Shown: positions 55,790 through 64,000, numbered from the stretch's first letter. The stretch is DNA of 64,000 bases from VAZQ01 sp963758945 (GCA_963758945.1 CAVWXY010000018.1:62001-126000); one strand, 5' to 3'. Made by a program: numbers and translations. Notes: a model not told the origin generated them from the letters alone.

Positions 55790-56008
55790 ATGCCCATCCG
55801 CTTGCTTCTCAAAGACGACCATTCGTTCGGGCCGGAAGAGATTGTGCTGTTGACACAAGCCTTCGAAGAGGCCCTGGGCAAGCTCGGCCTGTCCAACCGC
55901 GACGATCCGGCGACGCAGACCGTGGCCAAGCGCATCATCGAGCTTGCAAAGCAAGGCGAGCGCGATCCCATTCGCCTGCGCGACGGCGCGCTGAAATCGC
56001 CGTTGTGA
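55790..56008 (+). CDS. Hypothetical protein, 72 residues
   Basis: MPIRLLLKDDHSFGPEEIVL starts a helical protein (VLLTQAFEEALGKLGLSNRD, VAKRIIELAKQGERD). No membrane or export signal. ATG 55790 has a CCGGAG ribosome site. Similar 70-90-residue proteins are common in Rhizobiales, without known function. Confidence 0.65.
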   Translation: MPIRLLLKDDHSFGPEEIVLLTQAFEEALGKLGLSNRDDPATQTVAKRIIELAKQGERDPIRLRDGALKSPL

Positions 56009-56269
56009 CATAGGGTGCTCGCTTCGCCGCGTGCGGACCGCGGCTCCCGGGCGACCCGGTGGGCGCGAGCACAATCCGCCCGGCGTCGGCTCGATGGATG
56101 CAATGCGCCCCGCACGCGGCGCAAGCGAGGAAATTCGATCACCGCAGCGGGCAAGAGATTCGAATTCTTCCAGCACTGCGCCCACGCTTCGCCGCTTCAT
56201 TCAAGCACGGACGCGGCTATATAAAGGGCTCGTCCGTTCTTGCGTCGAGCGGCGCGCGGGAGGGTATCC

Positions 56270-57592
56270 ATGACGGCTTCGCGTCAACTGCGGCTGAACG
56301 CGTTCATGCGGCCGGCCACCATCCATACCGGCGCCTGGCGCTATCCCGGGGGCTTCCCGGATGCCAATTTCAACTTCGCCCACCTCAAGCGCTTCGCGCA
56401 GACCCTCGAGCGCGGCAAGTTCGACGCCTTCTTCATGGCCGATCACCTCGCGGTGCTGAACATGCCGCTCGACGCCCTCAAGCGCAGCCACACCGCGACC
56501 TCGTTCGAGCCGTTCACGCTGCTTTCGGCGCTCGCCGGCGTGACCGAGCATCTCGGCCTCGTCGCTACCGGCTCGACCACCTTCGACGCGCCCTACCATG
56601 TCGCGCGCAGGTTTGCCTCGCTCGACCACATCAGCGGCGGCCGTGCCGGCTGGAACATCGTCACCACCTCCAATCCGGACGCGGCGCGCAATTTCGGGCT
56701 CACCGATCACATGGAGCACGACGAGCGCTACGCCCGCGCGCGCGAGTTCTACGACGTGGTCACCGGCCTGTGGGACAGCTGGGCCGACGATGCCTTCATC
56801 CGCGACGTCGAGAATGGGATCTATTTCGATCCCGACAAGCTGCACGTGCTCGACCATCAGGGCAAATATCTCTCGGTGCGCGGCCCGCTCAACATCGCGC
56901 GGCCGATCCAGGGCTGGCCGGTGATCGTACAGGCCGGCGCCTCCAACGCCGGCCGCCAGCTCGCGGCCGAGACGGCGGAAATGGTGTTCACCGCGCAGAA
57001 CGACCTCGCCGCCGGGCGCGAGTTCTACGCCGACGTGAAACGCCGGGCCGAAAGCGCCGGCCGTTCGCGCGATCATCTCAAGATCATGCCGGCCTGCCTC
57101 GTGGTGCTCGGCGACAGCGCGGAGGAGGCACGCGCAAAGCGCGCGCGGCTCGACGGTCTCGTGCATTACGCCAACGCCATTGCGTCGCTCTCGATTGCGC
57201 TCGGCCACGACGCCTCCGGCTTCGATCCGGACGGACCGCTGCCTGAAATTCCCGAGAGCAATGCCAGCAAGAGCGGCCGCCAACGCGCCATCGATCTGGC
57301 GCGGCGGGAAAACCTCACCGTGCGGCAGCTCGCCCAGCGCCTCGGCGGCTATTCGGGGCTGGCCATGGTCGGCACGCCCAAGACCGTCGCCGACGAGATG
57401 GAGGAATGGCTCGCCAGCGAAGGCTCCGACGGCTTCACCATCATGTTTCCTTATCTGCCCGGCGGGCTCGACGATTTCGTCGACCGCGTGGTGCCGGAAC
57501 TGCAGCAGCGCGGTCTGTTCCGGCGCGACTACGCGGGCAGGACGCTGCGCGAAAATCTTGGCCTGCCGCGCCCGAAGAACCGTTTCTTCTGA
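56270..57592 (+). CDS. LLM-class flavin-dependent monooxygenase (NtaA/SnaA/DszA type)
   Basis: A 440-residue FMNH2-dependent monooxygenase of the nitrilotriacetate/dibenzothiophene monooxygenase family. Diagnostic pieces are ATIHTGAWRYPGGFPDANFN, RGKFDAFFMADHLAV (about 40-54), ARRFASLDHISGGRAGWNIV with the flavin-binding TSNPDAARNFG, GPLNIARPIQGWPVIVQAG and the C-terminal LVGTPKTVADEMEEWL-like domain. It needs a flavin reductase, which is not nearby. GGGAGGGTATCC fixes the start. Substrates are organosulfur, chelator or amine compounds; which one is unknown. Confidence 0.92.
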   Translation: MTASRQLRLNAFMRPATIHTGAWRYPGGFPDANFNFAHLKRFAQTLERGKFDAFFMADHLAVLNMPLDALKRSHTATSFEPFTLLSALAGVTEHLGLVATGSTTFDAPYHVARRFASLDHISGGRAGWNIVTTSNPDAARNFGLTDHMEHDERYARAREFYDVVTGLWDSWADDAFIRDVENGIYFDPDKLHVLDHQGKYLSVRGPLNIARPIQGWPVIVQAGASNAGRQLAAETAEMVFTAQNDLAAGREFYADVKRRAESAGRSRDHLKIMPACLVVLGDSAEEARAKRARLDGLVHYANAIASLSIALGHDASGFDPDGPLPEIPESNASKSGRQRAIDLARRENLTVRQLAQRLGGYSGLAMVGTPKTVADEMEEWLASEGSDGFTIMFPYLPGGLDDFVDRVVPELQQRGLFRRDYAGRTLRENLGLPRPKNRFF

Positions 57593-57795
57593 GCGGCAAC
57601 TTGGATTTCGCTCACGGGCTGCAGGCTGGAGCATTCGCTCTTGCCTGTCGCCGTCCGCAGTCGCGGCATGCGCCGGTGCTGCCCTGCTGGCGTCGCGCGC
57701 GGCGATGTGGTGCGATACGCGGTGCGCCATACGCTTATCCGAACCTTATTCAGTTCCAAGCAACACACCGATATCGCCGAGGACGATCCATCGTC

Positions 57796-58329
57796 ATGAA
57801 CCGGATACTCGAAATCCCGCCCGAGCGGCTCACTCCCGACCAAGCAACGGTATTCGACCGGCTCACCGCAGGCCGCGGCCGCATCCTCGGTCCCTACAAA
57901 ATCTGGATCCACAGCCCGCCGGTGGCGGACGGCATGGAGCAGATCGGGACGTTTCTCAACAAGCGCTCGTCCTTGTCGAAGCGCGAGGTGGAAATCGCGA
58001 TCCTGGTGATCGCGCAGCACTGGCGGGGCGACTACGTCAAGCAGGCGCATATCCGCGAGAGCAAGGCCGCCGGGCTGCCGGCGGAGACGATCGACGCGAT
58101 CCTCGCCGGCGGCGAGCCCGCGCTCGCCGACGCGCACGAGCGCGCCGTGCACCGGTTCGCCGCCGCGCTCGTGTCCGGCGCGAAGCTGTCGGACGCGGAG
58201 TTCGCCGAGATCGAAAAAGTGCTGGGGCGCAACGGCATCGCCGAGGTGCTGGTGCTGCTTGGCTATTACACCTCGGTGGCGCTGGCGATGAAGGTGCACG
58301 AGGTGCCGATTCCGCAGCCGAGCGCGTAG
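57796..58329 (+). CDS. Carboxymuconolactone decarboxylase/AhpD-like family protein
   Basis: A 177-residue all-helical protein: SSLSKREVEIAILVIAQHWR, HIRESKAAGLPAETIDAILA and EVLVLLGYYTSVALAMKVHE. The AhpD Cys-x-x-Cys motif is absent, so it is not a thioredoxin-like disulfide enzyme but of the decarboxylase/hydrolase branch. It lies 203 bp after the LLM monooxygenase on the same strand and might act in the same catabolic pathway. Substrate unknown. Confidence 0.85.
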   Translation: MNRILEIPPERLTPDQATVFDRLTAGRGRILGPYKIWIHSPPVADGMEQIGTFLNKRSSLSKREVEIAILVIAQHWRGDYVKQAHIRESKAAGLPAETIDAILAGGEPALADAHERAVHRFAAALVSGAKLSDAEFAEIEKVLGRNGIAEVLVLLGYYTSVALAMKVHEVPIPQPSA

Positions 58330-58509
58330 GGCGCAGTGCGTCGATGTTCCGCCCCCGGCGGCCGGCACCGCTGGTAAACCCAATCATGGCGGCATTCGGG
58401 CAAAAGTCGGCACGCCGTTCAGCCGCCGTTCAGTTCCGGGGGTGGAACATTCGCAACGAAGGTCACGTTGATCGTGAGCCATTCGAACTCACACTGAGGT
58501 GACGCCCCA

Positions 58510-58875
58510 ATGAGGAGATCCCTGATCGCGCTCGTCATAGCGGCAGCGATCGCCGTCGCGGCAATTGCCACGCCGACCCCCGCGGATGCGCGCCGCGGCT
58601 GGTGGGGCCCCGCCATCGGCGGCTTCGCCATCGGGGCAATCATCGGGAGCGTGCTGGCAAGGCCCGCTTACGGATATTACGGCGGCTATTACGGCTATCC
58701 CGCCTACGGCTACGCCGGTTACGGGTACGGCGGCTACGGTTACGGCGGCTACGGTTACGGCGGCTACGGGTACGCGCCGGCCTATTACGGCTACTCGCCC
58801 GGCTATTATTACGCGCCCCGGCCCTATTACGGGTGCTGGCGCTGGCGGCGCGGCTACCGCTATCGCGTGTGCTGA
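58510..58875 (+). CDS. Secreted Gly/Tyr-rich (YGG repeat) protein
   Basis: A 121-residue exported protein. The signal peptide (LIALVIAAAIAVAAIATPTP, cleavage before ADARR or RRG) is followed by GWWGPAIGGFAIGAIIGSVL, a possible membrane-active helix, and a repeat zone of Gly-Gly-Tyr-Gly-Tyr units (about 55-100) that ends in WRWRRGYRYRVC. Composition resembles surface or matrix-forming proteins. Codons of the repeats are identical over 15 bp, indicating recent expansion. A GAGGTG ribosome site lies before ATG 58510. Confidence 0.8.
   Translation: MRRSLIALVIAAAIAVAAIATPTPADARRGWWGPAIGGFAIGAIIGSVLARPAYGYYGGYYGYPAYGYAGYGYGGYGYGGYGYGGYGYAPAYYGYSPGYYYAPRPYYGCWRWRRGYRYRVC
58726..58770 (+). repeat. 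Three 15-bp tandem repeats inside the YGG protein gene
   Basis: Three consecutive copies of TACGGCGGCTACGGT (the last ends in G) encode Tyr-Gly-Gly-Tyr-Gly. The nucleotide identity between copies argues for recent slippage or unequal recombination; copy number may vary between strains. Confidence 0.85.
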
Positions 58876-59130
58876 CCGCGAAATCGCCAGCCCGCGCACC
58901 GGCAGGCGAGCCGGCGCTCATGTGCAGCGCCGGCTTCCGTTACCTCCTCGACGCTCCGACCTATGCCCAAGACCAACCAAAATTCCGACAAATTAACCGG
59001 CAGAATGCATCAGCGGCTGTATCGGGGGATATGGCTCATTCGGGGCTAATTCGTACATCGCAAACTTCCCCGCGCTCGGCGCGAGCCGACGCCTAATGCT
59101 CGGCGCGAGCCGACGCTCATGGAGACTCTG

Positions 59131-59454
59131 ATGAAGACAACGCTCACTGCCCTAGTTGCGGCCGCGGCCATCGCGGCTGCGAGCGCCGCAGCGCCGACGA
59201 CAGCGGAAGCACGCTGCGTCGGATGCGCGGTCGGCGCCGGTGTGGTTGGCGGATTGCTCGCAGGCGCCATCATCGGCAGCGCCGTCGCCAATTCGCGCCC
59301 GGCCTACGTGGCGCCCGGACCCGGCTACGTGGCCTATCCGGCCTACGCGGCGGCGCTTCCCGGGCCCAACTGCTATTGGACGCGCATGCCGGTCTACGAT
59401 TACTACGGCAACGTGGTCGGGTGGCGCGGCCGTCCGGTGGCGGTCTGCCAATAG
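59131..59454 (+). CDS. Small exported Gly/Pro/Tyr-rich protein, 107 residues
   Basis: The signal peptide (MKTTLTALVAAAAIAAASAA) is followed by a Cys-containing hydrophobic stretch (RCVGCAVGAGVVGGLLAGAI), then a Tyr/Pro-rich part (RPAYVAPGPGYVAYPAYAAA) and the C-terminal NCYWTRMPVYDYYGN with a final Cys. The layout is similar to the YGG protein upstream. The start at 59131 is preferred over 59119 because of GGAGACTC. A GCTCGGCGCGAGCCGACGC 19-mer is directly repeated just upstream (about 59073 and 59099). Confidence 0.75.
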   Translation: MKTTLTALVAAAAIAAASAAAPTTAEARCVGCAVGAGVVGGLLAGAIIGSAVANSRPAYVAPGPGYVAYPAYAAALPGPNCYWTRMPVYDYYGNVVGWRGRPVAVCQ

Positions 59455-59494
59455 GTCGCCTCGATCGCGCAATCCGACGCGGCAAGATCAACGA

Positions 59495-59524
59495 CCCGGC
59501 GGGGGACAGCCCCGCCGGGTTTTT
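59495..59524 (+). terminator. Classic rho-independent terminator
   Basis: The 10-nt stem CCCGGCGGGG (59495-59504) pairs with CCCCGCCGGG (59510-59519) around a 5-nt loop, followed by five T (59520-59524). It lies 41 bp after the stop codon of the small exported protein gene and may also help end the convergent transglycosylase transcript. Confidence 0.93.
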
Positions 59525-59547
59525 CAGCCTTTGGCGATGCCGTCGGC

Positions 59548-60795
59548 TCAGTTCCCCGCCGCACGCCGCTGCATGTCCTCGAGCACGGCCGCGGTCGGCC
59601 AGCAATCGACCTTGAGCCGATTCGCCTTCTGATAGGCGCCGAGCGCCGAGCGCGTGAGCATGCCGGCCTTGCCGTCGATCTTGTCCTTGTAGAGGCCGAG
59701 CTTGCTGAGCGTGCGCTGCATCGTCTCCACCTGCGCCGTGCGCAACTGCGTGTTCTTGCTCCACGGCGTCTCGAACGGCCGCGGATCGCTGATGCGCTCG
59801 CTCAGGTGCCCAACGAACAGCACGTAGAGATCGGAGAAATTGTATTCCTTGATGACGTAATAGTTCTTGAGCGTGAGGAAGGCGGGCCCGTAGGTGCCCT
59901 CGGGCAGGAGCAGCGAGGCCGGCTCGTCGAGCTCCGCGGCGGCGGGCTTGCGGCCGTAGGCGAGCGTGAATCCTTGCTTCAGCCATTCGCGGAGCGGACG
60001 CGTCATCTCCGGCACGCCGATGGTGCAGTCGACGCCCTGCGGCGGGCGCACCTCGTAGGCCCAGTGCGTGCCGCGCTGCCAGCCCTTGCCGACCAGCTGC
60101 TGCGCGGCGGAGGCGAGCGCATCGGGCACCGAGGTCCAAATGTCCTTCTTGCCGTCGCCGTCGAAATCCTGCGCGTATTTGTAGAACTCGGAGGGCAGGA
60201 ACTGGGTCAGCCCCATGGCGCCGCCCCAGGAACTGCGCATGTCGGCGAGCTTGACGTGGCCCTCCTCCAGCATCTTGAGCGCGTAAAGCAGCTCCTGCCG
60301 GAACATGTCCTTGCGGCGACCGTAATAGCCCTGCGTGGCGAGCACGGTGATGCCGTTCTTCGGCAGCCGGTAGCCGCCGAATGCCGTTTCACGGCCCCAG
60401 ATCGCGAGCAGCACGTTTCCCGGCACGCCGGATTGTTCCTCGATCGCGGCCAGGGTGCGGGCGTGCCGCGCGGCGAGCTTCTTCCCCTCCGCGGCGAGGT
60501 GCGCGATGCTGGCCTCTCTGATGTAACCGGCCGGCGTCTGCACGAATTCGGCTTGCCCGCGCGGCGGTGCGCCGGCGCGGCCCGGCAGATCGAGATCGGG
60601 CAGGGTGAGATCGGGCTCGAGCCCGCGCGTTGCCGCCTCGAAGGTCCGGCGCGAGACCCCGAACGCCTGCGCCTCCGGCCAGAGGCCCTCCAGCCATTTT
60701 TGAAACGCCGGATCGGCGGCTTCGGCCGAGCCGGCGGTCGCCGCCGCGAGCCAGGCGCCAAGTACGACCGCTGCATAGTTTCCAAATCGACCCAT
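59548..60795 (-). CDS. Lytic murein transglycosylase, MltB family, with peptidoglycan-binding domain
   Basis: A 415-residue exported enzyme that cleaves the MurNAc-GlcNAc bond with 1,6-anhydro product. After a signal peptide (AVVLGAWLAAATAGSAEA) comes the SLT_2 domain: GVPGNVLLAIWGRETAFGGY with the catalytic Glu (about 143), TQGYYGRRKDMFRQELLYAL, WGGAMGLTQFLPSEFYKYA and DFDGDGKKDIWTS. The C-terminal 60 residues form a PG_binding_1 domain (VETMQRTLSKLGLYKDKIDG). No lipobox is seen, so it is probably periplasmic. Confidence 0.93.
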   Translation of the reverse strand: MGRFGNYAAVVLGAWLAAATAGSAEAADPAFQKWLEGLWPEAQAFGVSRRTFEAATRGLEPDLTLPDLDLPGRAGAPPRGQAEFVQTPAGYIREASIAHLAAEGKKLAARHARTLAAIEEQSGVPGNVLLAIWGRETAFGGYRLPKNGITVLATQGYYGRRKDMFRQELLYALKMLEEGHVKLADMRSSWGGAMGLTQFLPSEFYKYAQDFDGDGKKDIWTSVPDALASAAQQLVGKGWQRGTHWAYEVRPPQGVDCTIGVPEMTRPLREWLKQGFTLAYGRKPAAAELDEPASLLLPEGTYGPAFLTLKNYYVIKEYNFSDLYVLFVGHLSERISDPRPFETPWSKNTQLRTAQVETMQRTLSKLGLYKDKIDGKAGMLTRSALGAYQKANRLKVDCWPTAAVLEDMQRRAAGN

Positions 60796-60933
60796 GGCCA
60801 GCTCGTCCTTTCGACCGTCGCGAAGACCTCCGGCACGGATGCGTCGGAGCCTCGCATTGCAACGATTCGATCCCGCCGGGCGTTAACAAAACCGTCAAAA
60901 AGCGCCGAAGATATGAACGTATGGAGCTTGCCG

Positions 60934-61527
60934 ATGCTGCAAGTACCGCTGGAGATCGCCTTTCATAATATCGAGAGCTCGGAATGGGCCGAGCAGGAAA
61001 TCCGCGCCCGGGTCGCCGATCTCGAAAGGCTCTATGGCCGGCTGGTGTCATGCCGGGTGCGCATCGACCAGCGCGCCAAGGACCTCACGGGCACGATCCC
61101 GCCGGTGGTGCACATCGAGCTCGGCATTCCCGGCCGCAGCGACCTCGTCGTCAGCCACGAGCCCGAGCACCTGCTGCGGAAATATCGGCACCCCGACCTG
61201 CACAAGGCGATCAACGAGGCGTTCCGCATCGCGGAGCGGCAGTTGCTCGACCTCAAGCAGCAGCGCGACGGCCGCACCAAGGTCGGCGGTCACGACGCCG
61301 AGAACCAGTCCCTCGGCCAGATCGCCGAGATCACGGCGGAGGAGGATTTCGGATTTCTGATGACCAAGGAAGGAGGCCTGCTCTACTTCCACCGCAATTC
61401 GGTCCTCACCGGCGACTTCGACGAGCTCGAGCGCGGCGACGACGTCTATTACAACGAGGATGTCGGCGACACCGGTCCGATCGCGACCAAGGTGCGGGTG
61501 AAGGCGAAAAACTCGGCGACGGACTAG
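60934..61527 (+). CDS. Ribosome hibernation factor (HPF/RaiA)-cold-shock domain fusion
   Basis: A 197-residue fusion. Residues 1-110 form the HPF/RaiA domain (PLEIAFHNIESSEWAEQEIR, VVHIELGIPGRSDLVVSH, HKAINEAFRIAERQLLDLK). Residues 130-195 are a cold-shock-like OB domain (EDFGFLMTKEGGLLYFHRNS, the RNP-like FGF and YFH pair, then ELERGDDVYYNEDVGDTGPI). The fusion of a ribosome-binding and an RNA-binding fold suggests action on ribosomes during stress. ATG 60934 (GGAG 8 nt upstream) is preferred to 60913. The gene is divergent from the transglycosylase. Confidence 0.85.
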   Translation: MLQVPLEIAFHNIESSEWAEQEIRARVADLERLYGRLVSCRVRIDQRAKDLTGTIPPVVHIELGIPGRSDLVVSHEPEHLLRKYRHPDLHKAINEAFRIAERQLLDLKQQRDGRTKVGGHDAENQSLGQIAEITAEEDFGFLMTKEGGLLYFHRNSVLTGDFDELERGDDVYYNEDVGDTGPIATKVRVKAKNSATD

Positions 61528-61632
61528 CCGCTTCGGTGGGAGTTGGTCCCGCGCAAGCGGCAACCCAAACCACCACCCTTTGGAATATGGATCCCCGCTT
61601 TCGCCGGAACGCTGGAATTTGTGGCTGCAAGG

Positions 61633-62406
61633 TCACCGCACCGCCACGATGAACAGTCGCGGAAAGCGCAGCAGCACCCGGCCGTCGAAGCAGGGCGGGT
61701 AGGCGCGAGCGATGCGCGCGGTATATGCGGCAATGAAATCGCCACGCGTGTGGTCGTCGAGCGGGGAGAGAAAGGGCCGCAGCCCCGATCCGCGGAACCA
61801 CTCGACGATGGCCTCGGGTCCCGGCATCACGTGGTTGTAGACGCTGTGCCAAATGTCGAGGCGCGCGCACACCGGCCGCAGCAGATCGTAATAGGCGGCC
61901 GGCGTCGGCAGATCGTCGCGCGCGGCCGCCGCCGCGGCGAGATCAGCGGCCCACGAACCGCTCTCCGCCACTTCGCGCATGAGTGCGAGCGCCGGCTCCG
62001 CGGTGTTGTCGGGCATCTGCAGCGCCAATACGCCGCCCGCGGGCAATCCCTCGAGCAGGCGCCGGAGCACCATGCGATGGTCGGGGACCCATTGGAACAC
62101 CGCGTTGGCGAAGAGCAGATCGGTGCGCTCGGGCGGGCGCCAATGCGCAAGGTCGGCCGCGAGAAAGGCGCAACCGGGAAGCCGCTCGCGCGCCTGACGC
62201 AGCATGTCGGGCGAGGAGTCCAAGCCCACGACCTCCGCCTGCGGATAGCGTTCGACGAGCAGCCCGGTTGAATTGCCGGGACCGCAACCGAGGTCGAAGA
62301 CGATTCGAGGTGAGTTCAACGGCACCTGCGCGAGCAGATCGCGTGGCGGACGGGTGCGCTCGTCCTCGAACTTGAGGTACTGCTGCGCGCTCCAGTCCTC
62401 GGCCAT
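61633..62406 (-). CDS. tam: Trans-aconitate 2-methyltransferase
   Basis: A 257-residue SAM enzyme that methylates trans-aconitate, detoxifying this aconitase inhibitor. The family start (AEDWSAQQYLKFEDERTRPP), SAM motif I (VFDLGCGPGNSTGLL, about 36-50), VVGLDSSPDML and the conserved FANAVFQWVPDH (about 102-113) are all present, as is the C-terminal YPPCFDGRVLLRFPRLF. ATG 62406 is chosen because it gives the canonical N-terminus. Confidence 0.9.
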   Translation of the reverse strand: MAEDWSAQQYLKFEDERTRPPRDLLAQVPLNSPRIVFDLGCGPGNSTGLLVERYPQAEVVGLDSSPDMLRQARERLPGCAFLAADLAHWRPPERTDLLFANAVFQWVPDHRMVLRRLLEGLPAGGVLALQMPDNTAEPALALMREVAESGSWAADLAAAAAARDDLPTPAAYYDLLRPVCARLDIWHSVYNHVMPGPEAIVEWFRGSGLRPFLSPLDDHTRGDFIAAYTARIARAYPPCFDGRVLLRFPRLFIVAVR

Positions 62407-62547
62407 CAGCACGCACCCTGGTGTGGCGGTTCAGAAGTCCGCATCGCTCTTGCGGCGAGACGGAAATGCGGGCTTCTGAACCAAGGTCACACTAGATCAA
62501 AAAATTGCTAGTGTCGCGAGCCATCAAACGGACGGCGGGTGATAGCA

Positions 62548-63360
62548 ATGTTGGAAACGGACAAGGTGTTCGCTGGCTCGATTCCGGAAAACTACGACCG
62601 CTATATGGTGCCGTTGATTTTCGAGCCGTTCGCCGCAGACCTTGCACAACGAGCGGCGTCCTTGTCGCCAAGCGCCGTTTTGGAAACCGCCGCGGGCACC
62701 GGGGTTGTCACCCGCGAATTGGCGCCAAAACTGTCCCCCGGCGCAAGCTATATCGTAACCGACCTCAACCAGCCGATGCTCGACTACGCCGCTTCGCGAC
62801 AAGCTCCCAACAGTCGCATCAAATGGCGCCAAGCGGATGCTCTGGCGCTACCGTTTGAAAATGCGGCCTTCGATCTCGTTTGTTGTCAGTTCGGCGCGAT
62901 GTTCTTTCCCGACCGCTCATCTGCCTACCGCGAAGCAAAGCGAGTCCTGAAGCCCGGAGGACATTTTTTATTCAACGTATGGGATCGCATCGAGGAGAAT
63001 GTATTTGCGGATGATGTGACGAATGCTCTCGCAAAGATTTTTCCGAACGATCCGCCGCGCTTTCTGGCACGCACGCCGCACGGCTACCACGATACGGCAC
63101 TGATCCGTAGCGAGCTGGAGGACGCAGGTTTCTCCCGTGTGGTGATCGAGACGAGAGCCGAACAAAGCCGCGCATCCTCGCCGCGCCTTCCGGCCGTTGC
63201 TTATTGTCAGGGAACTCTTCTTCGCAACGAAATCGAGGCCAGAGACGCGGGAAAACTGGAAGCCGCAACCGACTACGCCGCATCCGCGATTGCAGACAGA
63301 CATGGCAGCGGCGAGGTTGCTGCCAAAATTCAGGCACACGTAATCGTGGCTGTGGTCTAG
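62548..63360 (+). CDS. Class I SAM-dependent methyltransferase
   Basis: A 270-residue methyltransferase with UbiE/COQ5-like architecture: VFAGSIPENYDRYMVPLIFE, motif I VLETAAGTGVVTRELAP (about 46-62), motif II VTDLNQPMLDYA, AFDLVCCQFGAMFFPDR and VLKPGGHFLFNVWDR. It belongs to the same broad family as the remnant at 27527-27934. The substrate is unknown. It is divergent from tam. GTG 62539 is a less likely start. Confidence 0.85.
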   Translation: MLETDKVFAGSIPENYDRYMVPLIFEPFAADLAQRAASLSPSAVLETAAGTGVVTRELAPKLSPGASYIVTDLNQPMLDYAASRQAPNSRIKWRQADALALPFENAAFDLVCCQFGAMFFPDRSSAYREAKRVLKPGGHFLFNVWDRIEENVFADDVTNALAKIFPNDPPRFLARTPHGYHDTALIRSELEDAGFSRVVIETRAEQSRASSPRLPAVAYCQGTLLRNEIEARDAGKLEAATDYAASAIADRHGSGEVAAKIQAHVIVAVV

Positions 63361-63537
63361 GTGTTGGAATATCCCGTTCCGGCACTTCGCGACATTCCGC
63401 TGCTACGCAGCAATTGCGTCGCTTTCGGAGTGAAGCGCACATGAACCGAATTTATGGGTACGCGCCCAAGTGTCGCTCGATTCCGAAATTCGCAAACGAG
63501 GGTGCCGCATAATGATGCGAACTTCGGAAACGCGACG

Positions 63538-64000
63538 CTAGCGCGAGAACTTCTTGTATTTGATGCGATGGGGGATGGCGGAATCGGTCCCCAAGCGGCG
63601 CATCTTGTCCTGCTCGTAATCCTGGAAATTACCTTCGAACCATTCGACGTGGCTGTCGCCCTCGAACGCCAGGATATGGGTGGCGATGCGGTCCAGGAAC
63701 CAGCGGTCGTGGCTGATGATGACCGCGCAGCCGGCGAAATCCTCGAGCGCCTCCTCGAGCGCGCGCAGCGTGTCGACGTCGAGATCGTTGGTCGGCTCGT
63801 CGAGCAGGAGCAGGTTGGCGCCCGACCTCAGCATCTTGGCGAGATGCACGCGGTTTCGTTCGCCGCCCGAGAGCGATCCTACTTTCTTCTGCTGGTCGGC
63901 GCCCTTGAAGTTGAAGTTGGAGCAGTAGGCGCGCGAATTCACCTCGCGCTTGCCGAGCAGGATGATGTCCTGCCCGCCGGAGATTTCCTCCCAGACATTC
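63538..64000 (-). CDS. ettA: ABC-F translation factor EttA, C-terminal part, cut by window end
   Basis: The visible 153 residues are the second ATPase half of an ABC-F protein: AYCSNFNFKGADQQKKVGSL, the signature LSGGERNRVHLA, Walker B LLLLDEPTNDLDVDTLRALE and the H-loop ISHDRWFLDRIATHIL, then VEWFEGNFQDYEQDK and RLGTDSAIPHRIKYKKF. This C-terminus is the EttA type (no long basic tail as in Uup), a factor that binds the ribosomal E site and gates translation by the ATP/ADP ratio. The frame is open to the window edge. Confidence 0.9.
   Translation of the reverse strand, partial: NVWEEISGGQDIILLGKREVNSRAYCSNFNFKGADQQKKVGSLSGGERNRVHLAKMLRSGANLLLLDEPTNDLDVDTLRALEEALEDFAGCAVIISHDRWFLDRIATHILAFEGDSHVEWFEGNFQDYEQDKMRRLGTDSAIPHRIKYKKFSR

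Noticed and set aside
58715..58770. Repeats considered as a CRISPR-like array
   Set aside because: Units are contiguous 15-mers encoding Tyr-Gly-Gly-Tyr-Gly, with no spacers.

Overview
The window looks like chromosomal DNA of a high-GC alphaproteobacterium of the Rhizobiales, probably near Bradyrhizobium/Xanthobacteraceae. This is inferred from the gene content: tripartite tricarboxylate transporter (TTT/Bug) receptors, class III CoA-transferases, bacterial Ku, DUF1326/DUF2182, DUF2778, YGG-rich secreted proteins and characteristic interspersed palindromes. No rRNA, tRNA, CRISPR array or prophage was recognised. The one mobile element is an ISAzo13-type insertion sequence.

Layout. 1-4 kb: the end of a Bug receptor, a truncated histidine kinase, and an operon of a class III CoA-transferase and an oxalyl-CoA-decarboxylase-like ThDP enzyme. 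4.6-9.7 kb: an oxidative-stress pair (frameshifted katG and divergent oxyR), a Crp/Fnr regulator and a Met/His-rich exported protein. 9.8-16 kb: GlsB-like membrane protein, aquaporin with an altered NPA box, a Bug receptor, then a decayed stretch with a rearranged MFS transporter and a DUF1326-DUF2182 pair. 16.6-23.3 kb: two more TTT-type receptors and an RND efflux operon (adaptor plus pump, no outer-membrane partner seen). 23.3-32.1 kb: an SDR remnant, DUF2778 peptidoglycan-active protein, Tat-exported esterase, nitronate monooxygenase, methyltransferase remnant, an unknown 431-residue protein, small secreted proteins and a class V aminotransferase. 32.3-34.8 kb: an alpha/beta hydrolase gene split by the IS element, with a target duplication and a frame that can be reconstructed. 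35-44 kb: VOC protein, several small exported or membrane proteins, frameshifted genes, a nucleoside-phosphorylase-like/HELFE-protein pair, YciI and RlpA. 44-50 kb: MmcQ-like protein, Ku, VOC, Pcm and a DD-carboxypeptidase. 50-64 kb: GNAT protein, GT-C-like membrane protein, cupin, DUF427, LLM-class flavin monooxygenase, carboxymuconolactone-decarboxylase-like protein, YGG-repeat protein, MltB-type transglycosylase, HPF/cold-shock fusion, Tam, another methyltransferase and the end of EttA.

Themes. There are envelope and peptidoglycan functions (RlpA, MltB, Dac, DUF2778), stress defence (OxyR/KatG, Ku, Pcm, HPF-CSD, GlsB) and scavenging of organic acids and aromatics (Bug receptors, CoA-transferase/ThDP enzyme, LLM monooxygenase, CMD and VOC proteins). 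Many loci are broken. Two kinds of breakage should be kept apart: real rearrangements (IS insertion, inversion, internal deletions, truncations), and single-base frameshifts in otherwise well-kept genes. Five of the latter fall exactly where the repaired reading frame would contain GAATC, a CcrM-type GANTC site; others fall in short homopolymers. This suggests either consensus errors at methylated sites or a true mutational hot spot, so genes such as katG should not be called dead without read-level checks.
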